Position numbers and translations under genes: made by a program. A DNA stretch of 64,000 nucleotides from JBHENW01 sp046261875 (GTDB lineage Bacteria; Acidobacteriota; Thermoanaerobaculia; UBA5066; Gp7-AA6): the NCBI GenBank assembly GCA_046261875.1, contig JBHENW010000050.1:1-64000 (forward strand). Reading direction: 5' to 3'. The notes under the pieces were generated by a model. That model was not told where the DNA came from. It saw only the letters and a list, made by a program, of their open reading frames with translations, and ran no database searches. Positions 17,794 through 26,697 of the stretch are shown here, piece after piece (position 1 is the stretch's first letter; the number at the start of each line of letters is the position of its first letter).

Positions 17794-20634
17794 CTAGAAG
17801 GAGACGCGCAGCCCCAGGCGCGCGCTCCGAGGCGCCTGGCGGAGGAAGGCCTCGCCGAACCGCTCGTTGCATTTCTCCTCGTCCGGGTCCGTCGCGCTCG
17901 AACCGCAGACGTAGTCCGCGTTGGAGAACTCCGCGAAGTTGTAACGCTGATCCAGAAGGACGGCCTTCTGCGCGTTCAACAGGTTGAACACGTCCAGGAG
18001 GAAGTTCACGGTGACCGGCCCCACCGCGAGCGGGTAGCCCAGATGCAGGTCGGCTTCGTAGGTGTCCGGCGTGCGCCCCTCCGCCCCCCTGCGCATCAGG
18101 AAGAACTCATAGCGGCCGTACGCGTCGGAGAAACCGTAACGGGTCACCGGCGTCCCGGTGCGGTAGTACGCCGCGAGACCGACGGAAAGCTGGAACGGCG
18201 TCACGTACACGCCGGAAACCTTGAACTGGTGCCGCCGGTCGTTGGAGAGGGGGCCCCGGTTGGTGATCTCGTCCCGATTCTGCCCGTCCGTGAAGAAGTC
18301 GTAGTAGTCGTAGGCCGCCGTGATGTTCGGGTCCGGTCCGATGTTGGTGAAGGGCGCGTACTCCCCGTCGAAGTTCCCGTCCAGCTTGGACCAGAGATAG
18401 GACGCGATCGCCTGCCAGTTGTTCGAGAAGCGTTTGACGACGTCGAGCTGCACGCCCCGGAAGATGCGCTTGGGGTCCGGCGCCTCGAAAGTCGTCGCGT
18501 AATCGAGCGTGAAAACGCGGTCCATGATCCCCTCGCCCGGGTTCCCGATGCAGTACGTCCCGTCGTCCGCGCAGAGGAAGTCCTCGACGACCTGGCCGTA
18601 GTCCCGGTAGATGTACTTCGCCCCCACGGCGAGGTCGCGCAGGATCTCGCGCTCGCCTCCGAAAATGATCTCGCGGATGTACTGATTCTCCAGGTTCGGC
18701 TCGACGGGCTCGGTGAAGCCGCCGAAGATCCCGCTCTCGCTCTCGAGCAGGGCCTCCGCCGCCGGATCCGGCTCGATCCCGAGCGGATCGAAGTTGTTGA
18801 CCCGCGGTTGCCGCTCGAATGAGAAGGAGCGGATGACGAGGTCCATCGGGATTTCTTCGTAGTAGTGGCCGTAGGATGCGAAGACCTTCGTCTTCCGATC
18901 GCCGGCCGGGTTCCAGATCAGGCCGAGCCGCGGCGCGAAGTCCTCGTCGAGGGTGATCCGCGTGACGCCGGAGGCGTCGATGATTTCCTGGCGGTCCCAC
19001 CGCACGCCGGCGTTCAACGTGAGGCTCGGGAGGACGTTCCAGCGGTCCTGCAGGTAGACCGTCCAGATCTCGTGCTCGGGGCTCGCGGTGAGCTGCGACA
19101 GCGGCGCGTTGAAGGGCGACGCCGTCGCGTCCGGCGTCGTCCAGTAGAAGTGCTGGTAGATGGGGCGCGAGGGATCCGCCGGGTTCGCGAAGATGGTCAC
19201 CTGCTGGCCGCCGGACATGCGCTTGACCACCTCCGCCGTGGTGTTCTCGAACTCGATGCCGCCCTTCACCTCGTGCTTGCTCAGGTAGAAGCTCGCCGCG
19301 GTCGCATAGTGGTCCCGCACGAAGTCCTTCTTCTGGATCAGGCCGAAGCCTCCGGTCTGGAAGTTGTCCGCCCGGGTGTCGATGAACTCGACGACGTCTC
19401 CCTCTTCTCCGGCCGGGCCGATCGAGTTTCGCTCCTCGTGCCGCGCCGCCTGCGCGGAGACGGACATCGCGGCGCCGAGGAGACCGTCATAGCGCAGGGA
19501 GTAGTTGCGGCCCCCGTAATCCTGCCGTCCCTCGAAGGTCGTGCGCTCGCCGTTCAACGTATGGTTCGCGTCGTTGATCGCGCCGCTGTCGGTCCGGGGG
19601 TCCTGGATCAACGAGGCCACGAGGGAGTGGCTCGGCGCCACCCGCCAGGTGATTTTCCCCGCTCCGAGGTTGCGATGGCTCTCCGACTCCACGACTTCTC
19701 CGGCGAACGGCCCCGCCGTCAGCTCGTTTTCCACGGTGTGGGTGACCCGGTCATACGCCGCGAAGAACCAGAGCCGGTCCCGCAACACGAAGCCGCCGAG
19801 GTCCGCCCCGTAGTCCTCCCGAGTGACGCCGAGGGCTGCGCCCTGGAGGGTCTCGCCGACGTTCTTGTTGTCCGCCTGGAGAGAGTCGTCGTCGTAGTAG
19901 CCGAAGAGGTCTCCATGGAACTCGTTTCCACCCGACTTGGTGATCACGTTGACGATCCCGCCGGTCGATCGCCCGTACTCGGCCTCGTAGCCGCCGGTCT
20001 TGACGTCGACTTCCTGGATGAACTCGAAGTTGAGCTCCTTGCCCTGCAGACCGTACTCGACGCCCGTCGTGTTCGCGCCGTCGATGAGATAGGCGTTCTC
20101 GGCGCCCGAAGACCCGTAGACGGTCAGACCGGTCTGGTTGCTGTCGGCGTTGTCCGTGGCCGTGCCGGGGACGATCTGGACGACCGAGGAGTAATTCCGA
20201 CCGGTCGGAAGCGACTGGATGGCGCGCTGGGAGATGCTGGCGCCGAGCGTCGTCGACGTGGAATCGATGACCGGGGCTTCGCCCGTGACCAGGACTTCCT
20301 CCCGGGCGGTCGGCCGGAGGCGGAAGTCCGCCGTGACCGTCCGGTCGAGCGGGACGATCACGTTCTGGTCGGCCCGGCCATAGCCGGACAGCGACGCGGA
20401 CACGGCGTACGTGCCCGGAGGCAGGAGGGCGAGACGGTAGGAGCCGTCGTTGGCGGTCGTCGTCCGTTGAGTCCCCTGGCTCGCCGGACTCGTGGCTTCC
20501 ACCGTGACACCGGGCAATGGCGACCCGTCGGGGTCGGAGACGGTGCCGATCATCGAGCCCGTGGTCTGGGCGAGCGCCGGAAGCGCGGCGATCAAAGCGG
20601 CCGTGAACGAGAAAACCGTACGGAGTCGGCTCAT
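17794..20634 (-). CDS. TonB-dependent receptor, Oar-like with carboxypeptidase-regulatory domain
   Basis: 946 residues. ATG 20634 has a strong AGGAGG site. Signal peptide, then a CarboxypepD_reg-like sandwich (GTVSDPDGSPLPGVTV, about 25-105), a plug domain with REEVLVTGEAPVID, and a 22-strand-type barrel. Plug features include YLIDGANTTGVEYG and STGGIVNVITKSGGNEFHG. The sequence ends in Phe (LGLRVSF), the outer-membrane insertion signal. Such Oar-type receptors are numerous in Acidobacteriota and take up large substrates. The substrate is not evident. Confidence 0.88.
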   Translation of the reverse strand: MSRLRTVFSFTAALIAALPALAQTTGSMIGTVSDPDGSPLPGVTVEATSPASQGTQRTTTANDGSYRLALLPPGTYAVSASLSGYGRADQNVIVPLDRTVTADFRLRPTAREEVLVTGEAPVIDSTSTTLGASISQRAIQSLPTGRNYSSVVQIVPGTATDNADSNQTGLTVYGSSGAENAYLIDGANTTGVEYGLQGKELNFEFIQEVDVKTGGYEAEYGRSTGGIVNVITKSGGNEFHGDLFGYYDDDSLQADNKNVGETLQGAALGVTREDYGADLGGFVLRDRLWFFAAYDRVTHTVENELTAGPFAGEVVESESHRNLGAGKITWRVAPSHSLVASLIQDPRTDSGAINDANHTLNGERTTFEGRQDYGGRNYSLRYDGLLGAAMSVSAQAARHEERNSIGPAGEEGDVVEFIDTRADNFQTGGFGLIQKKDFVRDHYATAASFYLSKHEVKGGIEFENTTAEVVKRMSGGQQVTIFANPADPSRPIYQHFYWTTPDATASPFNAPLSQLTASPEHEIWTVYLQDRWNVLPSLTLNAGVRWDRQEIIDASGVTRITLDEDFAPRLGLIWNPAGDRKTKVFASYGHYYEEIPMDLVIRSFSFERQPRVNNFDPLGIEPDPAAEALLESESGIFGGFTEPVEPNLENQYIREIIFGGEREILRDLAVGAKYIYRDYGQVVEDFLCADDGTYCIGNPGEGIMDRVFTLDYATTFEAPDPKRIFRGVQLDVVKRFSNNWQAIASYLWSKLDGNFDGEYAPFTNIGPDPNITAAYDYYDFFTDGQNRDEITNRGPLSNDRRHQFKVSGVYVTPFQLSVGLAAYYRTGTPVTRYGFSDAYGRYEFFLMRRGAEGRTPDTYEADLHLGYPLAVGPVTVNFLLDVFNLLNAQKAVLLDQRYNFAEFSNADYVCGSSATDPDEEKCNERFGEAFLRQAPRSARLGLRVSF

Positions 20635-20666
20635 GGGGGGACCTCCTTCCGCAGATGGGAAGGCTA

Positions 20667-20678
20667 GCACTTTAGTGC
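20667..20678. promoter_or_regulatory. Short palindrome upstream of the TonB receptor
   Basis: GCACT-TT-AGTGC, 33 bp before the receptor start and between two genes on the same strand. It could be an operator. It lacks a U-tract, so a terminator is unlikely. Confidence 0.3.
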
Positions 20679-20712
20679 CACCAGGCCCACCCTCCCGGAT
20701 CGAGGCTTTTTC

Positions 20713-22092
20713 CTAGAAGGCTTCCGTGTCCGTGACGCTCGCCACCTGCTGGATGTTCCGGTAAGTCCTGGTTCTTCCCGTCTCGTTGTCCGTCACGGTG
20801 ATCTCGTACTCGATGTTCGACAGCGAGCCGTAGAAGACCCAGAACCTGCCGTTGATCCGGGTCCCGTCGAGGACCTTGAGCATGACCTCGAGGTTGGAAG
20901 CGTCGAAGAACCAGAACGCCGCGGTATCGGGCGTGAGCGTGACAGCGGAAGCCCGGCGTGGGAGCGCGTCCGATCCGATGCCCCAGGTGATTCCGACGCA
21001 GAACCGGCCGCCCTGAAGGCAGGCAATCACGTCGTGCTGCGGGCAAAGGGGAGCGACGGCCGGCGAGCTCATGTCGTAGTCGAAGACCCCCGCCCATTGG
21101 GTTCCGACGTGAAGCGCGTTCCCGGCCGGGCTGACGACGATGTCCGTCATCGAAAGGTGAGGAAGAAGGCAGTTCAATTGTGTGAAGTGGAAGCCACCGT
21201 CCTCGCTCGCGAGGACCCCGCGCGACGCCGTGGCCGCATAGACACGAAGGGAGCTCTTGGGGTCGACCGCGACGGAGTTCACGACGCCGACGGCGGGATC
21301 GAGAGGAATGGGAAAAAAGCTCTCTCCGGCATCGACGCTCCGGTAAATCTCGCTGCCAAAGCCCCCGGCGAAGACAGTGTGGGGACGGCTCGGATCGACG
21401 GTGATCCACCGGACCGTGAGGAAGGCGAGCCGTGGAAAGATTTCCTCGACGTCGGCCGAAGTCCAGGTCAGTCCGCCATCCAGCGTTCTGAGCACGCCGA
21501 GGCCGTCTCCGAGAAGGACGAAGTCCAGAACGTATGCCGCGGCGTAGACGACCGACGGAGAGACGGGGCTCACGACCAGCGCGTAAGTACCTGTTTCCCG
21601 GAACTGTGCCCTGAGATTCGTCGGGGACCAGCTCAGACCGCTGTCCGTGCTCTTGAACACATTGCCGCCGGCCCCCGCGTACATGACGTACGGATCTGAC
21701 CGCGCGAGAGCCAATGTTTCAATGCCGGACGACAGGGCAGTTACGTCTTCGGGAAAGGTGCTGATGGCCTCCCAGGACCGGCCCGAGTCGGTGCTCCTCA
21801 GGACATGGGGTCCTGGAATGTGCGTACAGAAGAGACGGATTCGATGGATGAACGATGACTCGACGGACGGGCAGCGGGCTTCGTGTTTCCCAACTCTGCC
21901 CGGCGTTGACGCTCGCGAACAACCGCCCTGTCCCCGAGATTGCATAAAGGACAGACGGATCGGAGGGCGCTATCGGGAGAGCCATGATTCCTCGTTGTTC
22001 CGGCGGGCCGCTCGTCGTCCAGCGGCCGGTCCGGCGAGGAGAGAAGCGGGAACGAACAAGGCCGCGAAGCTCGCCGCGAACGGGATACGCAT
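20713..22092 (-). pseudogene. Secreted BNR/sortilin-like repeat protein, two frameshifts
   Basis: The gene starts at ATG 22092 with AGGAGG and a signal peptide (PFAASFAALFVPASLLAG). That frame hits TAG at 21970-21972. The expected continuation (APSDPSVLYAISGTG, NAGQSWE, VHPSNPSLLYAHS) is in another frame to about 21820. There the original frame resumes with HVLRSTDSGRSWE and stays open to the end. Repeats of the form STDSGLSW and SEDGGFHF mark a beta-propeller. The C-terminal 80 residues (WFFDASNLEVMLKVLDG, NGRFWVFYG, ending SVTDTEAF) resemble a domain common in acidobacterial secreted proteins. Two compensating indels suggest sequence error or recent decay. Confidence 0.65.
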
Positions 22093-22109
22093 GGGGACCT
22101 CCTCGAGTT

Positions 22110-24335
22110 CTACGGAACTCGCGCGGGAGCCGTGGAAGCTCCTTCGAACAGCCGCTCTACCGTCACGGTCGCGTTGTAGTCCGGCTCGCCGGACTCGGGA
22201 TCCATCCCTCCCTCCCCGAGCAACGCCATACCCTCCGGCCAGTGGACCTCGAGGTTGCCGGCCTTGATTGGCGCGATGCGGACGCGCCCGCGGAACTCGC
22301 CGGAGTCCGAGGCGAGCCGGACGGAATCTCCGTCGGCGAGACCGCGCGCCGTGGCGTCCGATGCGCTCATGAGCACGTCTTCCCGCGATGCCCCCGTCAG
22401 GGGGTCGCGGTCGCGTTGCACCATCGAGTTGAACTGCTTGCCGCGGCGGGTCGAGAGCCGGAAGCGCCCGTCGGCCTCGGCGCGGCGGGGCAGGCGGAAC
22501 GGGCTGAACCGCGCTTTCCCGTCGGGCGTCGCGAACCGACCGTCCCCGTAGAGCTGCGGTCCGCCCCACTGGACCTGCTCGCCCGCCGCCGACAGTGTCT
22601 CGATGCCACGATAGAGCGGTATGGCGCGCGCCATCTCTTCGCGCAGCGCGGCGGTCGAGGGGAGGCGCCAGGATCCCGCCTGCTCCGGCCGCGCCTGAAT
22701 GCAGACGTCGCGGAAGACCTCCCACTCGGGGCGCGCGCCGGCGATCCGCCGGCCCGGGATCTCCGGCGAAAAAATGATCCGGCGCTCCGTCGAGGTCTCC
22801 GTGACGCCGCCGGGCGTCTCGTAGCGGGTCGCGGCCGGAAAGAGAAATACGGTGTCTGACGGCTCGACGAGCATCGCGGAAGAGAGAACGATGTCCTGGT
22901 GGATGCGCAGCCCCGGCTTCTCCAGAGCTGCCCGTCCGCGCGCGGCGTTCGGAAGCGTCTCGAGGAAGTTGCCGCCGACCATCCAGAAGACGTCGATCTC
23001 TCCGCGGGCGGAGGCGTCGACCTGCTCGGCGGCGCTCAAGCCCGGAGCGTCGTTGACTGGAAAGCCCCAGACCTCACCCCACCGGTCGCGGGCCCAGGCC
23101 TCGACCTGCGGCACGCAGCCGACCTCGGCGCCTCCCTGGACGCCGGAGTGGCCGCGGATCGGCATGAGGCCGCGCAGGGGCCGGCCGGGCAGGCCCCGCG
23201 CCAGCCCCACGTTGACCAGGGCGCGCACCGTGTCCACGCCGTGCGCGTGCTGCGTCAGGCCCATGGACCAGACGAAATGGGCGTTGGGGTGAGACGTCAG
23301 GAGCCGCGCGAAATCACGCATGCGTTCGGGCGTGGCGCCACTCGAGCGCTCGAGTTCCTCCCACGGCACGGAGCGCGCGGAGGCCTCCGCCTCTTCGAAC
23401 CCGGCCGTGAGCTCCCGTACGAAAACCGTGTCCACGCCACCGGGCTCCTCGAGCAACGCCTTGAAGACGCCGGCGAGGAATGCGAGATCGCCGCCGGTGT
23501 CCACTTCGAACCAGTCATCCGCCAACCGCGTCCCGAAGACGGCGCTCTCGAAGGCCGAAGGGACCCAGTAGGCCTCGAGCCCCGGTTCCCGATACGGATT
23601 GACGACGGCGATCCGGGCGCCCTTCTTCTTCGCTTCGTAGAGGTACTTGGTCGTCACCGGCTGGTTGTTGGGCACGTTGGAGCCGAAGAACACGATGAGG
23701 TCCGAGCCGATCCAGTCGCGGTAGGTGCACGTCGAAGCGCCGTGGCCGAGCATTCCCTTCATCGCCGTCGTCGAAGCCGCGTGGCAGAGGCGCGCCGCGT
23801 TGTCCACGTGGTTCGAGCCGAAGAAGCGCGCTGCCCGCTGGGCCGCGTAGTACGTCTCGTTGGGGATCCCGCGCGAGGTCAGGTAGAAGGCGATCCGCCC
23901 GGGAGCGGCGGTGCGAAGGCCGCCGGCGGCCGCCCCGATCGCCTCGTCCCACGGTATGGCGCGGAACCCTTTCTCCCCGCGGCGCCGGATCATCGGCTCC
24001 GAGAGGCGTCCGAGCGACCGGAGGTCGCGCGAAGTCAGCGCGGCGAGAGGGCCCGCGTCACTGAGCCGTCCCGGATCCATCGCGGGCATCGTGTTGAGCC
24101 GCATCAGCTCGAGCCGCACCATGCAGAGGTGCGTCCCTTCGATCGTCCAGTCGCGCATCCCGGTCGTGCCCAGGGCGCAGCCGTCGCACACACCCTTTTT
24201 CAGGATGCGCCAGGCGAAGGGGATCTGGTCGCGGTTCTCCCAGGCGATCCGAGCCATTTCCCGGAAGTGGTGCGGCTTGGGAAGGCCGAGACCGAAGGGG
24301 CGAAGAGAGGCCCGGGAGCTACCGGGACGTGGCAT
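22110..24335 (-). CDS. FdhF/YdeP-type molybdopterin oxidoreductase
   Basis: 741 residues. The N-terminus has the YdeP-family cysteines (GVCDGCALGTTGMRDW and HLCMVRLELMRL). The catalytic position has Cys-His (RLCHAAS) where formate dehydrogenases have Sec/Cys-His. The molybdopterin-binding segments SDLIVFFGSNVPNNQP and MVGGNFLETLPN are present, and the MopB C-terminal domain (GKQFNSMVQRDRDPLTGAS) is complete. YdeP-like enzymes are cytoplasmic and linked to acid resistance in E. coli, but their substrate is unresolved. No formate dehydrogenase beta/gamma genes are nearby. Confidence 0.85.
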   Translation of the reverse strand: MPRPGSSRASLRPFGLGLPKPHHFREMARIAWENRDQIPFAWRILKKGVCDGCALGTTGMRDWTIEGTHLCMVRLELMRLNTMPAMDPGRLSDAGPLAALTSRDLRSLGRLSEPMIRRRGEKGFRAIPWDEAIGAAAGGLRTAAPGRIAFYLTSRGIPNETYYAAQRAARFFGSNHVDNAARLCHAASTTAMKGMLGHGASTCTYRDWIGSDLIVFFGSNVPNNQPVTTKYLYEAKKKGARIAVVNPYREPGLEAYWVPSAFESAVFGTRLADDWFEVDTGGDLAFLAGVFKALLEEPGGVDTVFVRELTAGFEEAEASARSVPWEELERSSGATPERMRDFARLLTSHPNAHFVWSMGLTQHAHGVDTVRALVNVGLARGLPGRPLRGLMPIRGHSGVQGGAEVGCVPQVEAWARDRWGEVWGFPVNDAPGLSAAEQVDASARGEIDVFWMVGGNFLETLPNAARGRAALEKPGLRIHQDIVLSSAMLVEPSDTVFLFPAATRYETPGGVTETSTERRIIFSPEIPGRRIAGARPEWEVFRDVCIQARPEQAGSWRLPSTAALREEMARAIPLYRGIETLSAAGEQVQWGGPQLYGDGRFATPDGKARFSPFRLPRRAEADGRFRLSTRRGKQFNSMVQRDRDPLTGASREDVLMSASDATARGLADGDSVRLASDSGEFRGRVRIAPIKAGNLEVHWPEGMALLGEGGMDPESGEPDYNATVTVERLFEGASTAPARVP

Positions 24336-24368
24336 GCCACGCGATTCTAAAGGTCGCGCGGCCTCGGT

Positions 24369-24803
24369 TCAGCGACCGCTCTCCGGCGCGCTCGTCGCAA
24401 GACCAAGCGCCTGGGCCGCTGCGGCGAGCCGCGTATCGAACGTCACGAGGGCCCCGGCGGAGGCGGACAGCGCAAGCGCGATGTGAAGTGCATCGGAGGC
24501 TCGGAGGACGCCGGGGGATACGAGAAGGAGCTGCTCCGCGCGTCGGTGCGTCGTCCGATCGAGCTCGACCCGTATGTATCGATCCTCATCGAGATGCGAC
24601 ACGAGAGTCCTCGACAGGTGAGCGGCCGTCGCTCTTTCCACCGTCCCCTCTCTCAGCCGTCGGGCGAAGGAGGAGACCGCTTCGGTGACGGCGAGATCGG
24701 ATACCAGGATGTCCTGGCGCCCCAGGAGCGCCCGCTCCATCGCTTCGCTGTCAGGTTCGGGCAGGTACAGCTTGATGAGTGCGCTTGCATCCAGGTAGAG
24801 CCA
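24369..24803 (-). CDS. PIN-domain toxin (VapC-like)
   Basis: About 144 residues. The PIN core begins at LYLDASALIKLYLPEP (first Asp), continues with VSDLAVTEAVSSFAR (Glu) and ends with ASDALHIALAL and LVTFDTRLAAAA (last two Asp), so the acidic site is complete. No ATG, GTG or TTG lies in frame between the upstream stop-free region of the antitoxin and the first strand. The frame is open to 24977 but would overlap the antitoxin by about 150 bp. A one-base insertion in GTGGCTC (24796-24802) would explain the missing start (GTG-CTC-TAC). Start position uncertain. Confidence 0.75.
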   Translation of the reverse strand, partial: WLYLDASALIKLYLPEPDSEAMERALLGRQDILVSDLAVTEAVSSFARRLREGTVERATAAHLSRTLVSHLDEDRYIRVELDRTTHRRAEQLLLVSPGVLRASDALHIALALSASAGALVTFDTRLAAAAQALGLATSAPESGR

Positions 24804-24828
24804 CGGGGGAGGTTCCCAGTCCGGGTCC

Positions 24829-25068
24829 TCAGTAGGGGCTATCTTCGCGCTCCTGGATGATGGTCTGAGACAGCGGCGGATCGAGCCGGGGCATTCGACG
24901 GCGGAAAGCCGCGAGGCTCTTGAAGGGTTTGGCTGAGCGGCGCAGCGGCGGCACGAGACGCGCCACCGGCTTTCCACGGTCCGTGATGGTGACCTCCCGG
25001 CCCCTCTTGACCTCTTCGAGGAGCGCGGTCAGGTTCTGACGCGCCTCGCGGATACCCGCGCTCTTCAC
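24829..25068 (-). CDS. Phd/YefM-type antitoxin
   Basis: 79 residues. The N-terminus SAGIREARQNLTALLEEVKRG and TITDRGKPVARLVP is the Phd/YefM DNA-binding fold. The basic/acidic C-terminal tail would wrap the PIN toxin encoded directly downstream. Such pairs autorepress their own operon and toxins cleave RNA when the antitoxin is degraded. Confidence 0.88.
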   Translation of the reverse strand: MKSAGIREARQNLTALLEEVKRGREVTITDRGKPVARLVPPLRRSAKPFKSLAAFRRRMPRLDPPLSQTIIQEREDSPY

Positions 25069-25120
25069 ACGGAGATTGTGCTACATGTAGAACAACGGGT
25101 CAAGGGGGGAGGCGCCGGAT

Positions 25121-25606
25121 CTAACGGTGGTGATCGTGGGTGGGCGCGTGGCCGTCCGTCTTGAAGCTGCCCTCCACGAGCGTCTCGATCTCCGCGTCCG
25201 AAGCCCCTCGTCCCTTCAGCTCCGCCGCGACGAGAGCCTCCTTGATGCAGATCCCGCAGCCCGCGGCGTGCTCGTCGGTGAAGCACGTGAGGAGCGTTTT
25301 GTGCTCGAACTTGGGGCTCTCCTGGCACTCGCAGAAGCAGTGGAGGCGGTCGAGGGTGGCCGGGTATTTCCGGGCGACCTCGTAGGCGCGGGGGACTTCC
25401 GCCTCGTAGATGCGCGTGTCGGCGAAGAGCTTCGGGTCGAGCACGACACGCCGCTCGATGCAGGTGGCGCAACCGTTCTGCGCGGGCCCTTTCGCGCTCT
25501 TCGCCGGCGCGTTCCGAGTGCCGGCCGTCTTACCCGAAGAGGCCAGTGCCGCTCCCGCGGCGAGCGCGGCGGCGACCAGGATGACGGACAGGTTTCGAGC
25601 GCGCAT
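25121..25606 (-). CDS. PCYCGC-motif-like secreted protein
   Basis: 161 residues from ATG 25606 with GGAGG 6 nt upstream. A signal peptide (VAAALAAGAALA) is followed by a Lys/Ala-rich stretch, a CATC pair (about residue 47), and the core LHCFCECQES with LLTCFTDEHAAGCGICIKEA. This layout matches the PCYCGC/CYCxC family, with Phe in place of Tyr in the motif. All positions that are sometimes Sec in relatives are Cys here. The C-terminus is His-rich (HAPTHDHHR), suggesting metal binding. Function of the family is unknown. Confidence 0.65.
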   Translation of the reverse strand: MRARNLSVILVAAALAAGAALASSGKTAGTRNAPAKSAKGPAQNGCATCIERRVVLDPKLFADTRIYEAEVPRAYEVARKYPATLDRLHCFCECQESPKFEHKTLLTCFTDEHAAGCGICIKEALVAAELKGRGASDAEIETLVEGSFKTDGHAPTHDHHR

Positions 25607-25653
25607 GAAGGTCCTCCGGGCCTGGAGAACGGGATCCGGACCGCGGTTGTTCC

Positions 25654-26697
25654 CTATTTCAGCGACTCCATGATCCGTTGCAGGGCCTCCCGCCCCGGCC
25701 GGAGCTTCTCCTCGCCGATCTGGACGAGCGGCTCGTCGGAGAGCCCGAGGAGGCTCACGAAGTCCTTCTTCTGCGGCTCGACGTATACGAGGCCCGTGAG
25801 GAACTCCTGTTTCTCCTGCGACTCGAGGAGCATCTCCAGAGCGATGCGCTTGTTGGTCGGGTCGTAGTCCGGGCGCAGCTTCTTGAGGCGGATGTGGGAC
25901 CCGTCGTGGAGGACGACGTCCTGGGTCGTGCCGGGGTCGTAATCCACCATGATCTCCTCGAAGAACGGCACGAATCCGATCTCCTGGATCTGGATCTCGT
26001 GGTCCTTGGCCCACTTGTACGACTTCGTCGAGTCCTCGTGGTTGTTGAAGGTCACGCAGGGAGACACGACGTCGAGCATCGCCGTACCGCGGTGGGCGAT
26101 CGCGCCCTTGATCAGGGCGAGGAGCTGCTTCATGTCGCCCGAGAAGGAGCGCGCGACGTAGCCGCAGCCCAGCTCGATCGCCAGGGCGCACAGATCGATC
26201 GCGGGCAGGTCGTTCACGACGCCCGTCTTGAGCTTCGATCCCATGTCCGCCGTCGCCGAGAACTGCCCCTTGGTCAGGCCGTAAACGCCGTTGTTCTCCA
26301 CGATGTAGAGCATCGGCACGTTACGCCGCAGCAGGTGGACGAACTGGCCGGCGCCGATGGAAGCCGTGTCGCCGTCGCCGGAGACGCCCAGGTTGAGCAG
26401 GAGGGGATTGGCGAGCGCTGCTCCTGTCGCGACGGCCGGCATCCGCCCGTGCACGGCGTTGAACCCGTGCCCTCGGTCGGCGAAATACGCGGTCGTCTTC
26501 GAAGAGCACCCGATGCCGGAGAACTTCGCGACCCGGTGCGGGGGCACGCCCATGTCGTAGAGCGCCTGGGTGATCTGTCGCGTGATGACGTCGTGCCCGC
26601 AGCCGACGCAGAGCGTGGACTTCAGGCCGCCGTACTCCTTGACGGTCAGGCCGATGCGGTTCGAGAGCGGAGCTTTCGGCTCGGAGACGGAAGACAT
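25654..26697 (-). CDS. korB: 2-oxoacid:ferredoxin oxidoreductase, beta subunit
   Basis: 347 residues from ATG 26697, overlapping the alpha-subunit stop (TGATG). It shows the cluster-binding CVGCGHD and CSSKT, and the thiamine-diphosphate motif GDGDTASIGAGQ with a conserved NNGVYGLTKGQ. Together with KorA it makes 2-oxoglutarate (or another 2-oxoacid):ferredoxin oxidoreductase, which links the TCA cycle to low-potential ferredoxin. The substrate cannot be fixed from sequence. Confidence 0.92.
   Translation of the reverse strand: MSSVSEPKAPLSNRIGLTVKEYGGLKSTLCVGCGHDVITRQITQALYDMGVPPHRVAKFSGIGCSSKTTAYFADRGHGFNAVHGRMPAVATGAALANPLLLNLGVSGDGDTASIGAGQFVHLLRRNVPMLYIVENNGVYGLTKGQFSATADMGSKLKTGVVNDLPAIDLCALAIELGCGYVARSFSGDMKQLLALIKGAIAHRGTAMLDVVSPCVTFNNHEDSTKSYKWAKDHEIQIQEIGFVPFFEEIMVDYDPGTTQDVVLHDGSHIRLKKLRPDYDPTNKRIALEMLLESQEKQEFLTGLVYVEPQKKDFVSLLGLSDEPLVQIGEEKLRPGREALQRIMESLK

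Noticed and set aside
22110..24335. Selenocysteine formate dehydrogenase
   Set aside because: The catalytic position is an ordinary Cys codon and the N-terminal cysteines are those of the YdeP family.
25121..25606. PCYCGC-like protein as a second selenoprotein
   Set aside because: All motif positions are Cys codons and the frame has no TGA before its end.
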